From positions 13,893-77,892 of the forward strand of contig DATAEK010000051.1 of assembly GCA_036258055.1 (NCBI GenBank): 64,000 nt of DNA, read 5' to 3'. Position 1 is the stretch's first letter, and each line of letters opens with the position of its first letter. Under the pieces are notes generated by a model that searched no databases, was not told where the DNA came from, and worked only from the letters and a program-made list of their open reading frames with translations. Positions 34,258-42,835 of the stretch are shown here, one piece after another. This DNA comes from DATAEK01 sp036258055. Its GTDB lineage: Bacteria; Acidobacteriota; Vicinamibacteria; Vicinamibacterales; 2-12-FULL-66-21. Position numbers and translations under genes: made by a program.

Positions 34258-37137
34258 ATGATCGGCCGTACGGTTTCTCACTACCACGTGCTGGGCGAGC
34301 TCGGCAGCGGTGGCATGGGCGTTGTCTATCGGGCAGAAGATGTGCGGCTCGGACGTCTGGTCGCGCTGAAGTTCCTCCCCCCGGACCTTCTGGGCGATCA
34401 CGAAGCCCGCGAGCGCTTCCGGCGCGAAGGACGCCTCGCCTCGTCGCTCAATCACCCCGGCATCTGCACCGTCCACGACGTCGACGAGGACGCCGGCCGC
34501 CCCTTCATCGTCATGGAGCTGGTGGAGGGGGCGTCGCTGACGGCGCGGCTGCAGTCCGGGCCGTTCACACCGCAGCGGACCGTAGAAGTCGGTGCCGAGA
34601 TCCTCGAGGCGCTCAAGGCCGCGCACGCGCGCGGGATCATCCACCGCGACATCAAGCCGGCGAATATCTTCATTACGCCCACCGGCCACGTGAAAGTGCT
34701 GGATTTCGGCCTGGCCCGGATGACGACGCTCACCGGCGAGCGCGCGGATGCGGCGCTCCACGACGCCAGGGGCGGGGCTCCGAGCGGCAGTGCGATCCAC
34801 GACACGTTGACCAGCCCTGGAATCCAGGTGGGCACGGTCGCCTACATGTCACCTGAGCAGGCGCGAGGAGAACGACTCGACGCGCGGTCGGATCTGTTCG
34901 CGCTCTCGGCGGTGCTCTACGAGATGGTCACGGGGCTGCGCGCGTTTCCGGGCAGCTCGCTCGCGCTGGTGAGCGATCAGATCCTCAATCGGCAGCCGCT
35001 GCCGCCCCGGTCCGTGAATCCGTCGATCCCGGCCGGACTCGAGCGCGTGATCATCCGCGGCCTCGAAAAGGCGCGTGACGATCGATATCAGTCCGCCGAG
35101 GAGATGGCCCGCGAGCTGCGCGGGGCTGTCGAGGATGTCGCGGCGTCGGGACGTGGGACCGAGGTGGGACGCGTGAGACCGCGCGCCGGCCGCTATGCCG
35201 CGCCGCTCGTGGCTGGCGCGCTCATCGTGATCGCGGGGCTCGCCGTCGCCTGGCCGGCGGTGTCGCGCCTGCGCGGAACGGCCAGGCTCACGGATCGCGA
35301 CTCGATCATGATCGCCAACTTCGCGAACACGACCGGCGATCCCGTATTCGATGACACACTCAGCCAGGCGCTCTCGATTCAGATCGGCCAGTCGCCGTTT
35401 CTGGATGTCGTGCCAGAGCCGCGCCTGCGTGACACGCTTCGCCTGATGGGCCGCGACGAGAACACGGCGCTGACCGGCGCGGTCGCTCGCGAAGCGTGCG
35501 TGCGGGCGAACGTGAAAGCGCTGCTCGAGCCATCGATTGCGAGCGTCGGCAGTCTGTATGTCGTCACGCTCAACGCGATCGAATGCGGCACCGGGCGCGT
35601 GATTGCTGCGGCGGACGCGCGGAGCGAGCGGAAGGAAGATGTGCTGCGCGCGCTCGGCAGCGTCACCTCTGTCGTGCGTCAGAAGCTGGGGGAGTCGTCG
35701 CTCAAGCAATTCGACGTCCCGATCGAGCAGGCGACGACGCCTTCCCTCGAAGCGCTCCAGGCATACACGCTCGGGCGTGCGCAGCGAGCGAAAGGCGCGG
35801 AGCTCGAGTCCATCAAGTTTTTCGAGCGCGCCCTCGAAGCCGATCCGAACTTCGCCGCGGCGCACACCCAGCTCTCGACGGTCTACGGCGGCCTCGGCGA
35901 GTGGGCACGCGCCGAGGAGGAGGCGAAGGCTGCCTACGAGCGTCGCGATCGCGTCAGTGAACGCGAACGCTTTCTGATCGCCTACCAGTACCACGATCGC
36001 GTCACGGGAGACATGCTCGAGGCCGCGCGCACGCTCGACCTCTGGAAGCAGACCTATCCGCGCGATTTCGTGCCGGTCAACGCGCGCGCGCTCATCTTCG
36101 ATCGGCTCGGCCTCTACGATCGCGCGGTCGACGAGGCGAAGGAAGCGCTCGTGCGCCAGCCGGATCATCCGTTTCCGCTCTCGAATCTCGCCTACGCCTA
36201 CCGCGGGCTTGGCCGCTTTGCCGAGGCCCGTCAGATTGCGCAGCACGCCGTCGATCTCAAGATCGAAACCTCGCCGACGCGTCGGCTCCTCTATCAGCTG
36301 GACTTGCTCGAAGGCCGCACCGAAGCTGCAGAGGAGCATCTGCGGTGGGCGAGGGATCGGCCCCGCGAGTTCGATCTCCAGAGCGCACGCGCGCAGTGGC
36401 TGGCATTCCAGGGACGGATGGCGGAAGCCCGGGAGGTGTACGAGCAGGTCATCGACCTCGCGAACCGCCGCAATCTGCCGGAAACGGCGGCCGGATTCGC
36501 TGCGCACCTGGCGCTGACCGAGGCGCTGTACGGCGACGCCCGTCGCGCCACAGCGGCGGCCGAGGCGTCGATGAGCGGCGAGCCAGCAAAGGGCGTATCA
36601 CCGGCGGTGCCGCGGTTTCGCGCCATTGCCGCTCTCGCTCTTGCGGGCGATCCGGCACGCGCCGAGGAGGTCGCGCGCGCGCTCTCGACGCGATTCCCGG
36701 AATCGACGCTCGTCAAGACAGTCATGCTGCCGGTCGTGCGCGGCGCCGCGGCCATCGCACGGGGACGGCACGAGCAGGCCATGACGGCTCTTCGCGATGC
36801 CAGTGATTACGAACTCGGGACCATCGCAGCGCTGGTGCCGATCTACTTCCGCGGACTCGCATACCTTGGGGCGGGCGATGGTCAGCACGCCGGCGCCGAG
36901 TTCCAGCGGCTCCTCGATCATCGCGGGCCCGATCCGTTCGCCCCGATGTGCGCTCTCGCGCGGCTCGGTCTCGCCCGTTCGCTCGTGGCGACCGGCAGGA
37001 TCCCCGAGGCTCGCGCCGCCTACGACGCGTTTCTGCAGTCCTGGAGTCAGGCGGACGCGGATTTGCCGGCGCTGGTGGCGGCGCGGAGCGAGCGCGCGCG
37101 CCTCGTGACCAACCCGTCCCCGGCTCAGTCACGGTAA
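34258..37137 (+). CDS. Ser/Thr protein kinase with TPR sensor domain, copy 1
   Basis: 959 residues. PknB-type kinase at 1-290: glycine loop GSGGMG, VALKFL, catalytic H129-R-D131 in HRDIKPANIF, D149-F-G, and MSPEQARGERLDARSDLF. One transmembrane helix at about 315-333 (LVAGALIVIAGLAVAWPAV). The extracytoplasmic part has a conserved domain (LTDRDSIMIANFANTTGDPVFDDTL) followed by TPR repeats to the C-terminus. All catalytic residues are present, so it should be active. It is followed 11 bp later by a close paralogue; the pair probably arose by tandem duplication. Confidence 0.93.
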   Translation: MIGRTVSHYHVLGELGSGGMGVVYRAEDVRLGRLVALKFLPPDLLGDHEARERFRREGRLASSLNHPGICTVHDVDEDAGRPFIVMELVEGASLTARLQSGPFTPQRTVEVGAEILEALKAAHARGIIHRDIKPANIFITPTGHVKVLDFGLARMTTLTGERADAALHDARGGAPSGSAIHDTLTSPGIQVGTVAYMSPEQARGERLDARSDLFALSAVLYEMVTGLRAFPGSSLALVSDQILNRQPLPPRSVNPSIPAGLERVIIRGLEKARDDRYQSAEEMARELRGAVEDVAASGRGTEVGRVRPRAGRYAAPLVAGALIVIAGLAVAWPAVSRLRGTARLTDRDSIMIANFANTTGDPVFDDTLSQALSIQIGQSPFLDVVPEPRLRDTLRLMGRDENTALTGAVAREACVRANVKALLEPSIASVGSLYVVTLNAIECGTGRVIAAADARSERKEDVLRALGSVTSVVRQKLGESSLKQFDVPIEQATTPSLEALQAYTLGRAQRAKGAELESIKFFERALEADPNFAAAHTQLSTVYGGLGEWARAEEEAKAAYERRDRVSERERFLIAYQYHDRVTGDMLEAARTLDLWKQTYPRDFVPVNARALIFDRLGLYDRAVDEAKEALVRQPDHPFPLSNLAYAYRGLGRFAEARQIAQHAVDLKIETSPTRRLLYQLDLLEGRTEAAEEHLRWARDRPREFDLQSARAQWLAFQGRMAEAREVYEQVIDLANRRNLPETAAGFAAHLALTEALYGDARRATAAAEASMSGEPAKGVSPAVPRFRAIAALALAGDPARAEEVARALSTRFPESTLVKTVMLPVVRGAAAIARGRHEQAMTALRDASDYELGTIAALVPIYFRGLAYLGAGDGQHAGAEFQRLLDHRGPDPFAPMCALARLGLARSLVATGRIPEARAAYDAFLQSWSQADADLPALVAARSERARLVTNPSPAQSR

Positions 37138-37148
37138 ACTCTTCATGA

Positions 37149-39971
37149 ATGCAGGGCCAGACGATCTCTCACTATCGGATAGGGGAGGAGCTCGGCCGCG
37201 GAGGCATGGGCGTCGTCTATCGGGCCGACGATCTCCGGCTGCATCGACCCGTCGCGCTGAAGCTGCTCCCCGCTGAGCTCGCCGATCATCCCGATGCGAT
37301 CGAACGCCTGCGGCGCGAAGCCCGTCTCGCGTCAGCGCTGAACGACCCGCACATCTGCACGATCCACGACGTGGGAGACGAGAACGGACGGCCGTTCATC
37401 GTCATGGAGCTGCTGCGCGGGTCCACGCTGCGGACGTTGATCGGCGGGCGTCCGATGGACGTGCTGCGCGCCCTCGACATCGCCATTGAAGTGGCAGAGG
37501 GGCTGCAGGTCGCGCACGCCCGCTCGATCGTTCACCGCGACATCAAACCGGCGAACATCTTCATCACTGAAGACGGCCACGCGAAGATCATGGATTTCGG
37601 CCTCGCGAAGCTCGCGCAGGATCGCCGGGCCGCAGTCTCGCTGAGCTCGTCGGAGCCTACGGCGTCCGTGTCGATGGAAGAAGGTTCGCGGTCCGGTCAT
37701 CCGGGCGGCACCGCGACCTACATGTCGCCGGAGCAGGCCCGTGGTGAGCTGCTCGATTCGCGGACCGATCTGTTCTCGCTGGGCGCGGTCCTCTACGAGA
37801 TGCTGACCGGCCAGCGGGCATTCAAAGGGAACACGCCCGCTGTCGTGTTCGATGGCATCCTCAATCGGTCGCCCGAGCCCGCCTCGCGATTGAACCCGGA
37901 GGTCCCAGCCGCGTTCGATCAGGTCATCGACAAGGCGATGGAGAAGGATCGCGAGCTCCGCTACCAGAACGCCGCGGATCTGGCGGTCGATCTCCGCCGT
38001 CTCAAGCGGGCGTTCTCGTCCGGCACGCATGCACTCCCGATTCCCGCGCCGCGGCGGCGCTATACCGGGGTGATCATCGGACTTGGCCTTGCGGTCGCCG
38101 CACTCGTCGCCGTGGTGCTCTGGCGCCGTCCGATCGAGAACCACGCGCTGACCGACAAGGACTCGATCGTACTCGGCGAAGTGGCGAACAACACGGATGA
38201 TCCGGTCTTCGACGGCACATTGCGCCAGGCGCTCGCCGTGCAGCTCGGACAATCGCCGTTCCTCGACATCCTGCCCGACGAGCGTGTCTCGGATGCCCTC
38301 GCGCTGATGGGGAGGCCGCGTGACGCCCGGCTGCTTCCGGAAGTGGCGCGCGAGGCCTGCGAGCGTCTCAGCGGGACCGCGGTGATCGACGGATCGATTG
38401 CCCGGCTCGGCCAGTTGTACGTACTCACCCTCAGCGCCTCTGCCTGTCAGACCGGCAGGGTCCTCGCGCAGGAGCAGGTTAACGAAGACAGTCGCGAGCG
38501 CGTGTTGCAGGCGCTGACACGCATGACCACATCGTTGCGGACACGCCTCGGCGAATCGCTCGGGTCGTTGCAGCGGTTCAACCTTCCCGTCGAGCAGGTC
38601 ACGACGCCGTCGCTCGACGCGCTCCGAGCCTACACGCTGGGAAACGCTCGACGGCAGGCCGGTCAGGAGATCGAGTCGATTCCGTTCTTCGAGCACGCGA
38701 TTCAGCTCGATCCGGATTTCGCCATGGCCTACACGGCGCTTTCCACCGTCTACGGCAATCTGGGGGAATCACAGCGCAGCGAAGAGTACGTGCAGCGCGC
38801 TTACGACAACCGGAACCGCGTCAGCGAACGCGAGCGTCTGTTCATCACGTTCCAGTACCATGATCGGATCACGGAAGACGAGCTCCGCGCGATGGAGACG
38901 CTCGAGGTCTGGAAGCAGTCCTACGCCCGGGACTATCGGCCGTCGAACGCGCTCTGCCTGGTTCTCACGCGGCTCGGGCAGTACGAGCGGGCGATCGAGG
39001 AAGGCCGCGAGGCGATGCGACGTAATCCGGCGCATCCGTTCCCGTACTCCAACCTGGCCGCAGCGTATCGCGCCGCCGGACGCTATACGGACGCGCGGGA
39101 GACGGCGAACCAGGCTGTGGCCCGGAAGTTCGAGACCCTGCCGACGCGGCGGCTGCTGTTTCAGCTCGATACGTTGGCCGGAGACGCGGCGGCAGCGGCG
39201 ACGCACGTCCAGTGGGCACGTGGGCGTCCGCGAGAGTTCGACATGGTGGGGGCAGAGGCGCAGGTCGCGGTCTTTCAAGGCCGGATGGCGGACGCGCGGC
39301 GCCTCTACGACCAGACGATCGAGATGGCGACGAAGGCCGGGTTGCGCGAGGTGTCGTCGGGTTACGCCGTTCAGATCGCGTGGGCCGAAGCGGTTTACGG
39401 AAATCGCGCGAAAGCGCTCGAGCGGATCCGCGCGCTGCTTCAAGGTCCGCTGACGTCCGTCCCGCAGACCCGGGCGGCTGCGGTGCTTGGCTTCGCGGAA
39501 CAGCCAGACGAGGGCGACGCGACGCTGCGGCCGATCGTCGCCCGGTCGGCAAAGACGACCCTCATCGGGGGCACGCTCATGCCGATTGCGCAGGCGGCGA
39601 TTGCGCTCGGCCGGAACGCGCCCGACCGTGCGATCCAGGCGCTTCGCCAGGCGGCTCCCTACGAGCTCGGGACAGTCGCCGCCCTGGCGCCGAATTACCT
39701 GCGAGGCGTGTCGTATCTGCGAGCACGATCCTGGCGGGAGGCGGAGCGTGAGTTCCGCACAGTCATCGATCATCGCGGCGTGGATCTGTTCTCACCGCTC
39801 CTGCCTGCCGCTCAGGTCGGCCTCGCGCAAGCGCTGCGCGGCGCCGGCGATATCGACGGCAGCCTTCGCGCCTACGACGAGGCGCTTCGCGATTGGTCCG
39901 CCGCCGATCAGGACCTTCCGATGCTCCGGGCGGCGATCGGCTCGCGCGGGGCCGTGCGCTCGCAACGTTGA
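37149..39971 (+). CDS. Ser/Thr protein kinase with TPR sensor domain, copy 2
   Basis: 940 residues, colinear with the preceding kinase. Kinase 1-290 with GRGGMG, VALKLL, H129-R-D131, D149-F-G and MSPEQARGELLDSRTDLF at the same positions as copy 1; transmembrane helix at about 308-325 (VIIGLGLAVAALVAVVLW); then LTDKDSIVLGEVANNTDDPVFDGTL and TPR repeats. Shared stretches such as RNRVSERERLFITFQYHDR show common descent. The activation loop between DFG and the MSPEQ motif differs from copy 1, so the targets may differ. No phosphatase gene lies immediately beside the pair. Confidence 0.93.
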   Translation: MQGQTISHYRIGEELGRGGMGVVYRADDLRLHRPVALKLLPAELADHPDAIERLRREARLASALNDPHICTIHDVGDENGRPFIVMELLRGSTLRTLIGGRPMDVLRALDIAIEVAEGLQVAHARSIVHRDIKPANIFITEDGHAKIMDFGLAKLAQDRRAAVSLSSSEPTASVSMEEGSRSGHPGGTATYMSPEQARGELLDSRTDLFSLGAVLYEMLTGQRAFKGNTPAVVFDGILNRSPEPASRLNPEVPAAFDQVIDKAMEKDRELRYQNAADLAVDLRRLKRAFSSGTHALPIPAPRRRYTGVIIGLGLAVAALVAVVLWRRPIENHALTDKDSIVLGEVANNTDDPVFDGTLRQALAVQLGQSPFLDILPDERVSDALALMGRPRDARLLPEVAREACERLSGTAVIDGSIARLGQLYVLTLSASACQTGRVLAQEQVNEDSRERVLQALTRMTTSLRTRLGESLGSLQRFNLPVEQVTTPSLDALRAYTLGNARRQAGQEIESIPFFEHAIQLDPDFAMAYTALSTVYGNLGESQRSEEYVQRAYDNRNRVSERERLFITFQYHDRITEDELRAMETLEVWKQSYARDYRPSNALCLVLTRLGQYERAIEEGREAMRRNPAHPFPYSNLAAAYRAAGRYTDARETANQAVARKFETLPTRRLLFQLDTLAGDAAAAATHVQWARGRPREFDMVGAEAQVAVFQGRMADARRLYDQTIEMATKAGLREVSSGYAVQIAWAEAVYGNRAKALERIRALLQGPLTSVPQTRAAAVLGFAEQPDEGDATLRPIVARSAKTTLIGGTLMPIAQAAIALGRNAPDRAIQALRQAAPYELGTVAALAPNYLRGVSYLRARSWREAEREFRTVIDHRGVDLFSPLLPAAQVGLAQALRGAGDIDGSLRAYDEALRDWSAADQDLPMLRAAIGSRGAVRSQR

Positions 39972-40106
39972 CGGCGTTGGTCCGCCCAGGCTGAACACCA
40001 CCGGAGAGGTCCTCCCGAAGCCACACATCAGGATTCGCATCCCTTCGTTCACCCCTTGGGGAACCCTGGGTTCTGTTGCGGCAGAGCCGTTGTCACACAT
40101 TTTCCC

Positions 40107-40123
40107 TTGGCATCAGTAGTGCA
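40107..40123 (+). promoter_or_regulatory. Possible sigma-54 promoter of the CheY-like gene
   Basis: TTGGCATCAGTAGTGCA has GG and GC elements 12 bp apart as in the -24/-12 consensus (TGGCAC...TTGC). It lies about 85 bp before the receiver gene. The rest of the 236-bp gap 39972-40207 shows a GAACCC/GGGTTC inverted repeat near 40065-40075 and nothing else. No sigma-54 activator gene is in view. Confidence 0.3.
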
Positions 40124-40207
40124 TTAATCACCTTCACGCCGACTGAGCCTGCCCTGGCGATCACCGCATCTTCCGGTGAATGCCCGTGCGTTTCCCAATC
40201 GAGTCAG

Positions 40208-40561
40208 ATGGCTACCGTTCTACTGGTGGAGGACAACGACGACGTTCGCGACATGATGGCGCTGGCGCTCCAGATCGCCGGGAACTTCGTAATTACCGCG
40301 AGAAACGGCGCCGAAGCGCTGGATCTCCTGCACGACCAACCCCGACCGTGCCTCATCATCCTCGACCTGATGATGCCGGTCATGAACGGATGGGAGCTGA
40401 AGGCCGCGCTCGTGAGCGACCCGGCGCTTTCCGATATTCCGACGATCGTCGTGTCCGCTCTGAGTGACGAGATGATGGCGCGCGCAGGTGGCACCGAGTT
40501 CCTGGCGAAACCCGTCGATATCGATCGGCTCATCGAAGCCGTCTGTCAACACTGCCACTGA
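40208..40561 (+). CDS. Single-domain response regulator (CheY-like)
   Basis: 117 residues, a complete receiver with no output domain: LLVEDNDDVRDMM (acidic pocket, D9), phospho-acceptor D53 in IILDLMMPVMNGW, VVSALSDEM (T/S switch position) and FLAKPVD (K). Such proteins act by protein-protein contact. The start at 40208 begins the first strand; the frame extends 132 nt further upstream without domain content. The ribosome site is weak. Confidence 0.88.
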   Translation: MATVLLVEDNDDVRDMMALALQIAGNFVITARNGAEALDLLHDQPRPCLIILDLMMPVMNGWELKAALVSDPALSDIPTIVVSALSDEMMARAGGTEFLAKPVDIDRLIEAVCQHCH

Positions 40562-40581
40562 TTGGTCTGACCGTCGGATTT

Positions 40582-41037
40582 CTACCGGCTGTGCGGGGCG
40601 CCGTGTGCGGGTGTGCGATCTCTGAGGGCCGCCCTGGAGTCCTTCTGAGCGGGCTTCGTGTCTTTCAGGATGAAGAGCAGTTCGCCGGGCCGAATCAGGC
40701 CGAGCTCTTCACGAGCGACCGACTCGATGGCCTTCGGGTCCTCGCGGAGGCGACGAGCCTCGTCACGAAGCTGCGCGTTCTCCTGACGCAGACGGGCCAC
40801 CTGCGCTTCCTGCTCGCGGGCTTGCCGCCGGGCCCGCATCGTTTCCATGAATCCCTTTTCGCCGACGAGCGCGTCCACGACGAGCACGACCGTCACGAAG
40901 ATCAACAGGAAATGGATCACCTTCCGCCGCAGCGGCGACGCGGGTGAAGCGACCGGCTGTCGGCGTCGGAGTGGCGCCGGCGTCCTCTTGAGCCGAGGGG
41001 TATCCGATTGGACTGGGAGACCGGGTGTGGGGGACAT
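40582..41037 (-). CDS. ftsB: FtsB/DivIC-like septum formation initiator
   Basis: 151 residues: a basic, proline-rich cytoplasmic tail (1-38), one transmembrane helix (about 40-57, VIHFLLIFVTVVLVVDAL), a coiled coil (about 64-100, rich in E/Q/R: QEAQVARLRQENAQLRDEARRL), and the family end DPKAIESVAREELGLIRPGELLFIL. FtsB bridges FtsL and FtsQ in the divisome. The unusually long N-terminal tail and the short low-complexity C-terminus (APHSR) are not part of the usual fold. It is 52 bp downstream of cutA on the same strand, not next to eno. Confidence 0.82.
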   Translation of the reverse strand: MSPTPGLPVQSDTPRLKRTPAPLRRRQPVASPASPLRRKVIHFLLIFVTVVLVVDALVGEKGFMETMRARRQAREQEAQVARLRQENAQLRDEARRLREDPKAIESVAREELGLIRPGELLFILKDTKPAQKDSRAALRDRTPAHGAPHSR

Positions 41038-41089
41038 GGGTCCGGGACAGATCTGTACCTAGTCTTTTCGTTCGCAGCCCGGCCGGAGT

Positions 41090-41422
41090 TTAGGCCTGTC
41101 CGCTCTTGGTCGACTCACCGACCCACCGCAGGTAGGCTTCGTTGCCGTCCACGATCGAGAGCACCAGGAACTCGGGAACCTCGTAAGGGTGCATCTCTCG
41201 CACGCGGTCCCACAGCGCGATCACGCGATCGCGCGAGGTCTTGATAATCACCTGGCGCTCGGTCTCCTGCTCGACGCGGCCTTCCCAGCGATAGACCGAT
41301 TCCATCACAGCCAAAAAGTTCACGCAGGCAGCCAGACGCTCTTCCACGAGCGTCCGCCCAAAGGACGCCGCGTCGGCGTCGGCGGGCAAGGTGGTCAAGA
41401 CGACAACGTAATCTGAGCTCAT
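41090..41422 (-). CDS. cutA: Divalent-cation tolerance protein CutA
   Basis: 110 residues, the usual CutA1 length: VVLTTLPADADAASFGRTLVEERLAACVNF, then VYRWEGRVEQETERQVIIKTSRDR and REMHPYEVPEFLVL. The trimeric ferredoxin-like fold binds copper in vitro; the physiological role is disputed. An element of GGTTCT/AGAACC inverted repeats lies just upstream. Confidence 0.93.
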   Translation of the reverse strand: MSSDYVVVLTTLPADADAASFGRTLVEERLAACVNFLAVMESVYRWEGRVEQETERQVIIKTSRDRVIALWDRVREMHPYEVPEFLVLSIVDGNEAYLRWVGESTKSGQA

Positions 41423-41443
41423 CGCACTCTGGGCGGTCTATCC

Positions 41444-41562
41444 AGGTTCTAGGGTTCTACAGTTCTCGGGTTCTATCGTTCTCAGGTTCTCAAGCTCGAG
41501 TTCCAGAGTTCTCGGTCCAGAACCTGAGAACCTATAGAACCCGAGAACCAGAGAACGACAAG
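41444..41562. repeat. GGTTCT/AGAACC inverted-repeat element, copy A
   Basis: The left part consists of near-octamer units containing GGTTCT (41444-41491), the right part of the reverse-complementary AGAACC units (41519-41557). Arms of about 31 nt (41459-41490 and 41519-41550) match with one or two changes and enclose a 28-nt loop, so a long hairpin is possible in RNA or DNA. It fills the gap between the PLP-enzyme stop and cutA. A related element lies at 59367-59497. Confidence 0.8.
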
Positions 41563-41564
41563 CA

Positions 41565-42716
41565 TCACTCCAGCGCCTGTTTCAGGTCATCGATCAGATC
41601 CGCGGGATCCTCGACGCCTGTGGAGATCCGGACCATGCTGTCGGTGAGCCCGATCTCGCGCCGCCGCTCCGGCGGGACGGATGCGTGCGTCATCGACGCC
41701 GGGTGACACACCAGTGTTTCGACGCCACCCAGACTCTCCGCGAGCGCCATCAGGCGGACGCGGTTGCAGACGCGGCGCGCCTTCTCGAACGTACCGACAT
41801 CGAACGATAGCATGCCGCCGAAGCCGCGCATCTGCCGCCTGGCGAGCTCGTACTGGGGATGCGACGGCAGCCCCGGGTAGAACACCTGTTCGACCGCGGG
41901 ATGCGTGGCGAGAAACTCCGCGAGCGCCTGGCCGTTGGTGTTGTGCTGCGCCATCCGCAGCGCCAGCGTCTTCGTCCCGCGCAGGACAAGCCACGAGTCG
42001 AAAGGACTCAGGATGGCTCCGGCTGCGTTCTGGATGAACTTCAGCCACTCGATGTGCTCGTCCCGCACGGCCACGACGATGCCGCCGACGCTGTCGCTGT
42101 GGCCGTTGAGATATTTGGTCGTGCTGTGGATGACGAGGTCCGCCCCGAACTCGATCGGACGCTGGACGCTCGGGCTGGCGAAGGTGTTGTCGACGACCAG
42201 CCACGCCTGGTGGCGGTGGGCAATCTCCGCCGCGCGCGCCATGTCGGTCAGACGCATGACCGGGTTGGTCGGTGTCTCCACGAACAACAGCCGCGTCTCG
42301 GGCCGCATCGCCTGCTCGACGAGCTCGAGCTGCGACGTGTCGACGTAGCTGAACGAGAGGTCGTATCTCGAGAGGACCTTGTCGAACAACCGGAACGTCC
42401 CGCCGTAGGTGTTGTCGGTCACGACCACGTGATCGCCGGCCTTCAGCATCGTGGCGATGGCCCCGATCGCGGACATCCCGGACGCGAACGCGTAGGCCGC
42501 GCGACCACCTTCAATCGCCGCGATGTTCTGTTCGAGCGCTCCGCGCGTTGGATTCTGTGTGCGCGCGTACTCGTAGCCCTTGTGCCGGCCGAGCTCGTCC
42601 TGCACGTAGGTGGAAGTCTGGTAGATTGGCGTGATGATGGCGCCGGTCGACGGATCGGGCTGCTGACCGGCATGGATGCAGATCGTGGAGAAACGCGCGC
42701 TCGGTGGAAGTGTCAT
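41565..42716 (-). CDS. PLP-dependent trans-sulfuration enzyme (cystathionine gamma-synthase/lyase type)
   Basis: 383 residues of the Cys/Met metabolism PLP family: STICIHAGQQPDPSTGAIITPIYQTSTYVQ, YARTQNPTRGALE, the PLP-stacking region ASGMSAIGAI, VVDNTFASP and the Schiff-base lysine K201 in STTKYLNGHSD. SLGGVETLVCHPASMTHAS is the typical C-terminal segment. The family includes MetB, MetC, MetZ and gamma-lyases, which sequence alone does not separate. The ATG at 42716 was chosen because the family N-terminus starts there. Confidence 0.88.
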   Translation of the reverse strand: MTLPPSARFSTICIHAGQQPDPSTGAIITPIYQTSTYVQDELGRHKGYEYARTQNPTRGALEQNIAAIEGGRAAYAFASGMSAIGAIATMLKAGDHVVVTDNTYGGTFRLFDKVLSRYDLSFSYVDTSQLELVEQAMRPETRLLFVETPTNPVMRLTDMARAAEIAHRHQAWLVVDNTFASPSVQRPIEFGADLVIHSTTKYLNGHSDSVGGIVVAVRDEHIEWLKFIQNAAGAILSPFDSWLVLRGTKTLALRMAQHNTNGQALAEFLATHPAVEQVFYPGLPSHPQYELARRQMRGFGGMLSFDVGTFEKARRVCNRVRLMALAESLGGVETLVCHPASMTHASVPPERRREIGLTDSMVRISTGVEDPADLIDDLKQALE

Positions 42717-42735
42717 GGTCTGTTGGTGAATCGAC

Positions 42736-42803
42736 GTACGGGGACCTCGTCCGGATCGTACCGGGTGCAATCGTAGCGCCCTGCAATTCGGCGAGCCCCG
42801 TAC
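42736..42803 (-). other. Inverted repeat in the leader of the PLP enzyme gene
   Basis: GTACGGGG (42736-42743) and CCCCGTAC (42796-42803) are perfect complements 52 nt apart in the 119-bp gap between the PLP enzyme gene and the divergent phosphatase gene. In the minus-strand transcript they could close a structured leader. No match to a known S-box/SAM riboswitch motif is visible. Confidence 0.35.
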
Positions 42804-42835
42804 CATAGTCTGTTATCATTCGATTTTCAATTCGC

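Noticed and set aside
34849..36507. Long minus-strand frame (552 codons) opposite the first Ser/Thr kinase
   Set aside because: Antisense to a complete kinase-TPR gene; low-complexity, no domain, no ribosome site.
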